Positions 21,401 to 31,026 of a DNA stretch of 64,000 nucleotides are shown in pieces (positions within the stretch are counted from its first letter, which is position 1; the number at the start of each line of letters is the position of its first letter). The stretch is from Bolinopsis microptera (lineage: Eukaryota > Ctenophora > Tentaculata > Lobata > Bolinopsidae), in contig NC_087072.1 of NCBI RefSeq assembly GCF_026151205.1, positions 1,445,375 through 1,509,374 of the forward strand. The letters run 5' to 3'. The position numbers were made by a program, and so were the translations under genes. The notes beneath the pieces were generated by a model. The model worked only from the letters and a program-made list of their open reading frames with translations, ran no database searches and was not told where the DNA came from.

Positions 21401-24400
21401 CGACTTACTGTCACAGTCCACACGCACTACTCGACTTACTGTCACAGTCCACACGCACTACTTGACTTACTGTTACAGTCCACACGCACTACTCGACTTA
21501 CTGTCACAGTTCACACTCACTACTCGACTTACTGTCACAGTTCACACTCACTACTCGACTTACTGTCACAGTCCACACGCACTACTTGACTTACTGTCAC
21601 AGTCCACACGCACTACTCGACTTAGTCTTACTGTCACAGTTCACACTCACTACTCGACTTACTGCGCCACTTCATTTTTAGGACTTCCTATTTATCGTGA
21701 ATACCATATGTCTGTGATTTCAGAGGTTTAGCCACCAATTTTAGGTCCGGATGATCTTTAAAACGGTTTTAAAAAAATCATAAAATCAAATATAAGCTTA
21801 ATACTAATATTGATATAGATAATCATTGAAGAATTTAGTCGATATCTTTACTTACAGTACAAAAGTCAGGTGACTCGTCGATGAAAGCAAGTTTGGTAGA
21901 TTTAGTTGGCGAGAATACTGATCTGACCTTTACTGCTTCCTTGTATCGCTTGTACAGCTGTCGACCTATCTGAGGTACATCGTGTCACTAAACTAACACG
22001 TGATGCCCATATAAGGAGCTAAACTCAAATCTCCATTAATATCAGGAAGTTTGTGGGATTGAAAAGTACAAGCTCGTACTTCTCCGCATTTTCCGGGAAA
22101 TACAGCCGTTAATTGGGTTTCGTTTGAGGTTTATCTGGCTGTTCTCATGGCAAGTTGCAGACATGTTGTGGTTTACAAATCAATGAAATTAAAGAAACTT
22201 CAGCTACATCTGTAACATCCATTAATGGTGTCTGATGTGCTCCTGTCAAATGGCTGGTTTCAACGGGACCAGGTAAGGGGTAAGACCCCTTTAAAGTTGA
22301 GTGTAGTACACACCTTACCTCTTGAAAGGAAAGGGATAAGGCCCCTTTAAAGTTGAGTGTCGTACACACCTTACCTCTTGAATGGTAAGGGGTAAGGCCC
22401 CTTTAAAGTTGAGTGTAGTACATACCTTACCTTTTGAAAAGTAAGGGGTAAGGCCCCTTTAAAGTTGAGTGTAGTACATACCTTACCTTTTGAAAGGTAA
22501 GGGATAAGGCCCCTTTAAAGTTGAGTGTCGTACACACCTTACCTCTTGAATGGTAAGGGGTAAGACCCCTTTAAATTTGAGAGTAGTACATACCTTACCT
22601 TTTGAAAAGTAAGGGGTAACGCCCCATTAAAGTAGAGTGTAGTACATACCTTACCTCTAGAAAGGTCAAGGGTAAGACCCCTTTAAAATTGAGTGTAGTA
22701 CATACATTACCTCTTGAAAGTTAAGGGTTAAGGCCCCTTAAAAGTTGAGTGTCGTACATACCTTACCTCTTGAAAGGAAAGGGGTAAGGCCCCTTTAAAG
22801 TTGAGTGTCGTACACACCTTACCTCTTGAATGGTAAGGGGTAAGGCCCCTTTAAAGTTGAGTGTAGTACATACCTTACCTCTTGAATGGTAAGGGATAAG
22901 GCCCCTTTAAAGTTGAGTGTAGTACATACCTTACCTCTTGAAAGGTAAGGGGTAAGACCCTTTAAAGTTGAGTGTAGTACATACCTTACCTCTTGAAAGG
23001 TAAAAGGGAAGGCCCCTTTAACGTTGAGTGTAGTACATACCTTACCTCTTGAAAGGTAAAAGGGAAGGCCCCTTTAAAGTTGAGTGCAGTACATACCTTA
23101 CCTCTTGAAAGGTAAAAGGGAAGGCCCCTTTAACGTTGAGTGTAGTACATACCTTACCTCTTGAAAGGTAAGAGGGAAGGCCCCTTTAAAGTTGAGTGCA
23201 GTACATACCTTACCTCTTGAAAGGTAAGGGGTAAGACCCCTTTAAAGTTGAGTGTAGTACATACCTTACCTCTTGAAAGGTAAGGGGTAAGGCCCCTTTA
23301 AAGTTGAGCGTAGTACATACCTTACCTTTTGAAAGGTAAAGAGTAATGCCCCATTAAAGTAGAGTGTAGCACATACCTTACCTCTAGAAAGGTAAAGGGT
23401 AAGACCCCTTTAAAATTGAGTGTAGTACATACCTTACCTCTTGAAAGGTAAGGGTTAAGACCCCTTTAAAGTTGAGTGCAGTACATACCTTACCTCTTGA
23501 AAGGGGGCCACCTGTTTGTAACAGATGTAGGTGGTGCAAGATCCCGACATTCCGTAACACGTGCATTTCGTCCGGGCTGTCATGTCCACCATCTGAGAAA
23601 GCAAGTGTTATCTGAGGAAGCAAGTGTTATCTGAGGAAGCAAGAGTTATCTGAGGAAGCAAGTGTTATTTGAGGAAGCAATTGTTATCTGAGGAAGCAAG
23701 TGTTATCAAAAGGGATCTAGTTCAGTACAAATAAACCTTTGTTTGTTTGTATTAATCATCATTCTCGTATTCTGTTATTTTGGTGCGCTCTGGAACTTAT
23801 GATATTTATATAGTGAACGACAGAATTTGTTACTTTCACAAAACCGCGAAATTTCGGCCGTTTCCCATACGGTAAAATGGACCCAAAGATTTATAGCTAC
23901 CTGTCTTCCCGCGTTGTTGTTGTGGATATTAACCGCGGACCTGATGAGCTCCTCCTTGGTTCTGTGAACTGAAATCCCTGGCGGAGAGTGGGTGTTCTGG
24001 GGACTGTCTAGATACTGCCTTGCAAACAGGATCCCATACCTGATGTTATCGTCACACGCCGAACCTGTGATGAGCAAGATTGGTTACCCTCCGCAAGCAA
24101 TTGCAACACTATTAATACTTATAACATTGATCAACAGTCCGTATTTGCCGTCCATGGTAATAGCGATTGCATAAATCCTTTTCTGTCCTTTTGCAAGGGG
24201 TCTCAAAGGGTTAATACGGTTGAAATAACTGTAACTTACTGTATTCGTTATTAACACCACAGCCACAAGATCTGATGTTTCCATCCGCACAAGCTTGTGC
24301 TATTTGGTGGACTATCGCTGCTGACCCTATTGCAGTCACGTAGCTCGTTTCCTTGGTCACTGAAATACCTCCAGGATTAGATTTACTCGGTGTCATGGTA

Positions 24401-27400
24401 ACTTACAGACTTGCACGTGACACTGATGTCTGATATGTTTTAGGTATGGGGGCATTGGGGGGCCTTGTTCTAAGGTAATCATCTTTAGTTGCTTGTTTTT
24501 CTTGAAGAACAATGTAAGTTTCTTAGAACATGTAGGTCATTTCCCATTAACAATATAGATAGACAGGTTGAAATCCAGTTCGGGAGACAGAGTATCTCAG
24601 TGTTAGTAAACTCAACTAACAAGGAGCCTAATATTAAAGTTTGCACGAATATCTTACTCCTTATAATGCACTGTAAAGTAGCTGTATTTATATATTTATG
24701 TCTATATCCGCTTGCTTTATCCGAAATCAACTTTATGGAAGGCGCGAAATGGAGTGTTCAAGCCCCGGCTGGGTGGTTTGAATTATTTTTACTGTCTCAA
24801 AAATCAAAACAGACTTCTATTTTCAAAGCAAGACTAATAGTCCGCAAGACGGGCATACCGTTAGTATATCTAATTCATTTCATAATAAAAACGTTTGGGT
24901 GATGAGAGGAGAAATTTTGGGGTCTGGTGAGAGTTTAGTAGGTCTGGACAATGAAATGTGGGTGGAACTCTGCCACAACAACCTGTAACACACTACCTCG
25001 AATCGAGCGTGAATTATAGGTCATCGCCAGTATTTTTCAGTTAATAATTCAATATATAGCTACTTTTCCGTTCAAATTCACTGTCCCTATGTACAGTATA
25101 AAACTACCTATTTTCATTACAGTGACAAGTAGATATACGTTGCACGATTATTTTAGGGCTCGGTCTCGGAAGTGAGAGTGACAGTTGGCTGCTAGAAAGA
25201 GCAGTATGTAATGAGGTAATCTGGCCCACTCTCCCTCTCTCAGCTCTGTCGGCTGTCACTAAATCAAAGATTTGGAGATCGTTAAGATCCCGGAAGTTGC
25301 ACTTGTTCTTGTCCGTTCAATTTGTCGACGGATTCTTTGTAAGCTCATATTTTATAATAGCTGTTAACGATATGTAGGCTGACTGTTAAACAGTTGCAAC
25401 ATGTAATAAAGGATGTTCACAGAGACACTGGTGTTATGAACTCGAGTTGATAATATTTTACTTTAGTCTCTATTAACGTTTTAGTGATTGCATTATTAAC
25501 CATTAACACTTGAGGTGGTGGCATTTAGGATCGAATCACAAAACGAATGATCTCCGTTACTCGAGTGTCGGCGGAATTTGTGGAAACCATATCTTATAAA
25601 GTTGTATCTCAAAAAGTCACGATTATGGGAATAAGTCGTTCATCGAATCTTTTTAGAAATACAATCGGGAGTTTATTGGAATTGTATGAGTGCATGAATA
25701 CACAATTTCTTTCTGCGTTTACAATTAATGAAACCCGCATTATAGAATAAAACCTAACGGTTCATTCCATTTCAAGAGAAACGCACAGCCATGGAATAAC
25801 TCTGGGCGCCGTCTTGATTTTTTGAACATTTAGTTCTCGATATCGAGAGATTTAATTTCGTATTTTTGTATGCTATAATGCCATTACCAAACAGTTGCGC
25901 GACGCCAATGTGACCTCTCAAAATTGTCAAATTAGTGATCTATATTTTGGGGTGGCTCCCCGGAGTAAAATTAATCATGATTCCCGCTCTGCAGTGTCAC
26001 TAATCGCTCAAACTCTGGGAATGCTATAGTTGGGGAGGGTATGAGGAGTTTTAGGCAAATTCAGTGAATCACATTAGAATTTTACTGATGGGCAGTTAGA
26101 GGAAGCATCTGAACTTTGATAATGTTAGAGCAATCAGCCATCCCCCTACAACTAGAAAGGAGATTGTGAAATAATGCTGTTATTACATACCGTAGCGAGG
26201 AGAACAGGTAATTTCTATGTAAATAAAATTTAGCAAAAATATCCAAATTTTTGATGAGCAGAGAGGCCGAGTTGATATCTCGCATTCCAAAATCAGTCGA
26301 GTAGAGCTAAATACAGGGTGTACCATAGAAAGTGTGACTTTTTTGAGAAATGATACAAAATATTATGAAGAAGCAGTATGTAATATACTGAAACTTACTA
26401 GCATTGAGGCTGAGGACGTTGTTGACGGAACAGTTCCAGGGGTTGTACTGAAACTCAGTTCTGCACTGTTGGTGAGCCATGCTTGCTGCTGTTATCAACT
26501 TCGACCTCGTTTCTCCTGTAAAACAATAACTTTTAGTTACACCAAAACTACAAGTACCTGCAGTGTGATCCAAAGTTTCGCGAGTCCAGGAGACTTTATT
26601 ATATGTTTTGTCAAACTGTTTCTATTGTAGTAATTTTCACCTGCCATGATTCAAAAACCTCCTCATAAAACTAGTAGTAAGTTATCACCAATTCTGCGGG
26701 GTTTCAATGGTTCAGAGGTTAACTGTCTGCTTACTTGTTAAGATAACTTCGCGGAACTGAGTGAGCTGTTATAGACTGCGGGGCAGATAACAAGTACTTG
26801 TGAAGTAACCTAGTAACCTAGTAACCTAGTAACCTAGTAACCTAGTAACCTAGTAACCTAGTAACCTAGTAACCTAGTAACCTAGTAACCTAGTAACCTA
26901 GTAACCTAGTAACCTAGTAACTAGATAACTTCGCGGAACTGAGTGAGCTGTTATAGACTGTCAAAGCGAGGCAGATAACAAGTACTTGTGAAGGCGGAAG
27001 AAAGTACTTGTTTCCGCCTTCACAAGAAGAAATCAAAACAAATACGGGCAATGGTTCTGGACTTGTCAAATACTTACATCATTCATGCAGCATTCAGCAG
27101 CCAGCACTATGAAAACATGTCACAGTCTACACGTTATTCTAAATAAACTGTAATTCATTTAAAGAAATATGTGTACATTTTCACCTGCCGATAGTTCTTC
27201 GGACGAAGTGAAATCAATAAAATCGCAGCCACGCACCAAGACCTCGCAGTGACTGGGCCGAACACGAACACGAAACCAAAGCCCAAAACTTAATCATACG
27301 CGGAAAGGGGTTAAAATTTAAATTTAAAGGGGTGTCAACTTTGAAGAGTCTGTTCCCCATGTCTTTAAAATTAAATGTTAGTTCCAATGTTAATTTCAAG

Positions 27401-27656
27401 GCCATTTTTTATAATTTGTTACAATTCATAGCAATCCAGACGCGATCGGAGTTGCAGATATTTACAATAATTATATATTATATTGTCTTCAGCCGAAAGT
27501 TAGCCTCATTTACTTAAACTTAGTCATCGGCCAATGAAGAAACATGTGCTACTCACTCTGCTGGTTACAAAGTCCCCTCTGATAGCTGTTCAGATCTGTA
27601 AGTTCTTCACACGGGGACTTCCCCTTGTCGCCCTGCAGTCCCTCGATCCTGGTCAT
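18443..27656 (-). CDS. Wnt family secreted ligand, eight exons
   Basis: Exons (minus): 27656-27557, 26515-26399, 24359-24240, 24064-23901, 23592-23494, 21969-21856, 19061-18904, 18521-18443. All have AG/GT borders and compatible phases (1,1,1,0,0,0,2), giving 316 codons plus stop. Wnt landmarks run in order: YQRGLC; MAHQQCRTEFQYNPWNCS; KETSYVTAIGSAAIVHQ with ACADGNIRSCGC; ACDDNIRYGILFARQYLD with NIHNNNAGRQ; KCTCYGMSGSC, whose Ser is the expected palmitoleoylation site read by Frizzled; ESPDFC; GTEGRPC and SSLCCGRGYTAQ; and a terminal CQFQWCCEVVCQNC. I count 24 cysteines, the canonical Wnt number. The first exon shown has an ATG but no signal peptide, so a 5' exon with the leader is probably missing. 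Subfamily cannot be assigned by eye. Confidence 0.93.
19340..19768 (-). CDS. FLYWCH-type zinc-finger protein, 142 aa, nested in a Wnt intron
   Basis: An uninterrupted ORF with an early ATG reads LFVPGRISGKENVILNGYRF, then MKCVLHSQGCKAR, then a downstream HPTHD. This is the Cys-Cys-His-His pattern of a FLYWCH finger. A C-terminal helical segment (VKQILKRKAAE to SLEKMARSSRAAYKYKGA) resembles the spacer that follows FLYWCH in MULE-type transposon proteins. No transposase domain follows. The gene lies in the intron between the sixth and seventh Wnt exons, on the same strand. It may be a domesticated or decaying MULE fragment. FLYWCH fingers bind DNA, or mediate protein contacts in some families. 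Confidence 0.7.
   Translation of the reverse strand: MATSDTNPTPLLFVPGRISGKENVILNGYRFVMERSRNTKTYMKCVLHSQGCKARIILQNRQLISPTPAHPTHDVQYAETQVHLVKQILKRKAAETDIPIKELVAECLEGMDFETRAKLNCQLKSLEKMARSSRAAYKYKGA
20039..21665. repeat. 31-bp minisatellite in a Wnt intron, about 52 units
   Basis: Units combine ctactcgacttactgtcac and agtccacacgca. A few units are shortened and two have small insertions (about 21278 and 21625). The 31-bp period puts all three frames through three successive units, giving 31-residue periodic ORFs that are artefacts. On the Wnt sense strand every unit carries ACAGTAAGT, a near-consensus 5' splice site. Confidence 0.95.
22266..23493. repeat. 56-bp minisatellite immediately downstream of a Wnt exon, about 22 units
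   Basis: The array starts at the splice donor of the 23592-23494 exon and fills most of the intron. On the Wnt sense strand each unit contains TTTCAAGAGGTAAGGTATG, which is the last nine exon bases plus the first ten intron bases of that exon. Variation between units is modest, with gggtaagg/gggaagg and tagtac/cagtac changes. Confidence 0.95.
23494..23592 (-). CDS. Wnt exon encoding the lipid-acceptor motif (33 codons, phase 0-0)
   Basis: The exon follows a CTTTCTCAG acceptor and ends CAAGAG/GTAAGG. It encodes MVDMTARTKCTC, YGMSGSC and YICYKQVAPFQE. The motif Cys-x-Gly-Met-Ser-Gly-Ser-Cys is the Wnt palmitoleoylation loop. Upstream and downstream arrays amplify its acceptor and donor, respectively. 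Confidence 0.92.
23593..23707. repeat. 19-bp tandem array of acceptor-like units, about 6 copies
   Basis: On the Wnt sense strand the unit is aacacttgcttcctcagat, a pyrimidine-rich run ending in AG followed by AT. The last copy (ctttctcag/AT) is the functional acceptor of the exon at 23592. One copy has AA in place of AG, and another has a changed upstream base. Confidence 0.92.
26741..26993. repeat. 8-bp array (agtaacct)n between two near-identical 65-70-bp flanks, in a Wnt intron
   Basis: About 15 copies of the 8-bp unit fill 26804-26922. The left flank (26741-26805) and right flank (26923-26993) both run from agataacttcgcggaactga to aacaagtacttgtgaag, with one small indel region (gcgg versus gtcaaagcga). 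The layout suggests a duplicated element end with array growth between the copies. Confidence 0.9.
26985..27026. repeat. Perfect 15-bp inverted repeat (hairpin)
   Basis: cttgtgaaggcggaa at 26985-26999 and its exact reverse complement ttccgccttcacaag at 27012-27026 enclose a 12-base loop. The left arm overlaps the right flank of the 8-bp array block, so this is probably the terminus of a small foldback or MITE-type element. Confidence 0.85.
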
Positions 27657-28643
27657 TTTAATTAGTTATCTAATTTATTAATTAGTATATATATACTATA
27701 TGAGCAGTCTCTCGATCCTGGTCATTTTAATTATCAGTCTAGAGTAGAATTTAAGCGGCTACGTTACCGGTTACTATGATAAAGGGGATTAGATCGAAAT
27801 GAATTTAAACGAAGAACAGTATGTTTTCCCTTTCTAGTGTTTTGGTTCGTTTATGGTTTTGGCGAAAATTGACAAAGTCCAATTTGGTATTATTTGTTTT
27901 TGTTTCTGCAAATGCTCATGTTTAGGTTATTTTTTAATAATTTTCAATCTTGGCCGTAATCGCGAAATTAAAATTGGGATAGGCTCTGACGATAAGAATT
28001 GTTATTTTTGGTAACTGTGAATTATATAGTCATTACTGATAACTTATGAACGGCGCCTCCGTTCTTAAAATATCCCAAATCCAAGATGGCGATAATATCT
28101 GCAAAATGCTTATCACAACTTCAAAAGGTATGATTTAAGAAGCGGGAAGTAATAACAAACAAAGATTTTGCACGGAACATTTCGCCAGACTTTGCAGCGC
28201 TTTTGCCTAATTTTCACAGCTTTTCTTTGTACCGTTTCTCAAAAGACATAATTTAATGACTGTGATACATGGCATAGTGGTAATAGAAAAACGTGATCTT
28301 ATGTTTTTATTCTCCTACCGATTTGCGAATTCTGCAAATTCTGCAACAGAAATAGAAAATAACGCCAGAAGATACTATCTAAATATGAAAAATATGTTTT
28401 TATACTTACAACCAGGGCTTAGCCAGGTATCGCGCGATGGTGATCCCAGTCACTTGTATACAGAGGAAAACTAATAAAAGTTGAGGCATATGCCCATCGC
28501 AAAAATTAGCACATTAATGTTTCAAACTATATTTAAATTAAATCAGAGCATAATGTATCGGCAAATGGCAGATGTATTACTGGTTGGGAGAGAGACTGAG
28601 CGAGAAGGCGCTCTGCAACTGGGAGACGGCGCGGGCTTGTCTG

Positions 28644-28700
28644 ATTGGAGGAAAATCTTCTATCACGTGACCCAGCACGTGATCCGTCACGCGTGAGCCG
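28644..28700. promoter_or_regulatory. GC-rich cluster of palindromic CACGTG/ACGCGT sites, candidate promoter
   Basis: In an otherwise AT-rich area there is an inverted CCAAT box (attgg at 28644-28648), tcacgtga at 28663-28670, gcacgtga at 28675-28682 and gtcacgcgtga at 28686-28696. TCACGTGA is the classical bHLH-ZIP (MITF/TFE-type) palindrome, and GTCACG resembles CRE-like half sites. It lies about 1 kb upstream of the first Wnt exon found. No TATA box or transcript start is evident, so the role is inferred. Confidence 0.35.
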
Positions 28701-29707
28701 TCACGCACTGTGCCACAGATCTAACGTGAGCCTCGGACCTGCTCGGACCGGATACTGCTGTCTGTGCCACTGCAAATACAGAGCAACCGGGCAGGGTGGG
28801 AGCAGTTGGGGGACAACTTTGACGGACATTCAGGTATCATGAGCATAATGACGACATTATCATGAGCATAATTACTGTCTGAGTCATTGTGCTGCTGTCT
28901 GATAGCCTACAATTGTTATTAATGCCAATGTGTGGAAAGTAATGGGATTAAGGAAGTGGGAACGAAGGAACTAAACCAATTTTTGGTAAAATTGAGATTA
29001 AGAAATTTCCATGAAAACACAATTATCTGTTTTCCGTTGAATTGGCTCATTTCATGGCATTCGTCATTTAATTGTAATTACGACATCTATCGTTATGACA
29101 TGCAATCATAATTCGACATTTAATTTGGTAATTGGGGAAATAAATAGCCAAAATTGAGAATATAATTGATTATTAAGATGGTCATCAAAACCTCAAAATC
29201 AATCCATAATTTCGGTAGATCTTAAATTCAATGCATAAAATGTTGTTTTCTAAAAATAATCCAGAAGTTAGAAATGACAGGATCAAATTCCTGATTACAT
29301 ATCATCCATGTCCAATCCCTTGATCTTCTACTTTCGACAGAAAGAACAAGCATTTCTGCATTCGTAATAGCTCAGGACCCAGTCGCTGTCATGCTTCTGT
29401 TTTCGCTATTTTTTCTTACTACGTGCCTGTAAACAGTTAATTTTGTATAAAATGTAATGTTCTATTATTTAACACATACGATATGGCATATAGTGTTACC
29501 TGCAATTATATCCACTAACTTCATAGTTTATCCCGATGATAATTTATATCGGGGAGTAACACAGTCATTTTTGGAATTTTCATCCAAAATAGAAACTGCG
29601 AATCCGCTATATTTCAGGTCCCCCTCCCTCAACCCTTTTTTACTGCTGCAGTAAAAAGTACTACCCAGTGTCCCTCCTGTTTACTGGTAAAATTACTACC
29701 CACTAAC

Positions 29708-30461
29708 CTAGTGACAGTAAGGGGAGTGGTTCTCCGTCCTCTGAGGGGGGTTCTACCCCCACACGATGAACACCCCGCTCTTTTAGTCGAACTTGTTCTA
29801 GACACCGAGTTGTCTTCTGAGCAGCTTCGTGAAATCATATGTTCCTGAAATAAGTCAGAGATTACAGTCAGTAGGACCAACTAAACTGTCCAGGCCTCAA
29901 AACAGTCAGTCTAAAAAAAAATCTGTTTCGCATGAACGCCAGATTGTCTCACCTCAATAAGCATGTTGAAAGTTGTGTCCAATTCATCAGACCAGCCCAG
30001 ATCTCCGGAATGTATAAGCTCTGTTATCTTCTTGTGAGTTTCCCTCATTGCAACCCAGCCTTTCTTCACTATGTTAGTGAAGATCAGCTGGAGCAGCTTC
30101 AACCGCCCTGATCGCTCCACTTCCGTCACTCTGACAGATTGGGCAGCATTACTGATTGTGGTTAGCTGTCTCTAAGTTAAGATCTAATAATTTGATGATC
30201 AATTCTTAGATTGCGGCCTTTTTGAAATGGAAACCTGTCAGAACTATAAACTATTTCATTTCGATCTTTACTGAGCCCTATAGTATGATCGATTAAGCAG
30301 CGAATGAGCATGCAAGCATAAATACCCTAGAAATACCTCTCATCGCTAAGCATGGCGGTGTATCCCTGCATGAACATATCTAGAGAAAGATCCTCATATT
30401 TGGGTCGGTTAGCACCGTAAAAGAACATCTCAGGAGTTAGCAGCACTTCAGAGGATGGCAT
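29708..30461 (-). CDS. Unrecognised gene fragment, three phase-compatible exons
   Basis: Exon 30461-30337 opens with ATG and reads MPSSEVLLTPEMFFYGANRP and KYEDLSLDMFMQGYTAML. Exon 30151-29953 follows ACAATCAG and reads NAAQSVRVTEVERSGRLKLL and VKKGWVAMRETHKKITELIH, ending CTTATTGAG/GTGAGA. Exon 29844-29708 follows TTATTTCAG and reads EHMISRSCSEDNSVSRTSST then a basic, Cys-containing tail. Junction phases are 2, 0 and 2 out. No domain is recognised. It may be its own gene or the 3' part of the CH-domain gene upstream. A possible last exon with a stop begins after TATTTGCAG near 28768, but this is weak. Confidence 0.5.
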
Positions 30462-31026
30462 TTTGGAGGGGGTTCCAGATACTTTTACAGATACGAACTG
30501 GTATTTGGGGCGTGATAGTACCTGAACTATCGTTGCTTCCTCTGAAACAGTTTATCCGAACTACACTCACATTTTATACCATAAACAATGTACACAACAA
30601 TGTACACAAGGTACACAATGTACACAATGTACACAATGTACACAACAATGTACGAGTCAACATGAATTTTTGATGATTGCTAGTTGATTGGGTTTGCTTG
30701 TTTGGGTTTGAAAATCAGGCTACAAATTGTTTTCCAACCTTCAGTTTCAAGGTTGCTCTGGTCGCTAGAGGTTTCATCTTCAACTGATTCACCATTCTCC
30801 GACACCGACCTATCATTCTCATTGTCTGAAACCTTTAAGGGAAAGTACTCCGTTGGTTAAGAATTTTTGACTGTTTTTAAACAAGATTAATGGCAATATG
30901 TTTGTGACAGTTGAAGATTAAATTTGATTTTATACGAATTTTAATTTTTTAAATAAGATCAATATTTGGCGGCAAAAACAAAAAGTGCGAAAGTTTCTGA
31001 ACCATTATTCCTCCGGGAAACCGTAC

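Noticed and set aside
20027..21731. 406- and 123-codon ORFs with 31-residue periodicity
   Set aside because: By-product of a 31-bp array (three units equal 93 bp) lying in an intron on the opposite strand from the Wnt gene.
24489..24902. 137-codon plus-strand ORF inside a Wnt intron
   Set aside because: No recognised domain, and no sign of a start or repeat family. It could be transposon debris but cannot be shown.
26804..26922. Interstitial telomere made of an 8-bp unit
   Set aside because: The unit agtaacct is not a known telomere repeat, is short (about 15 copies) and lies between duplicated element-like flanks.
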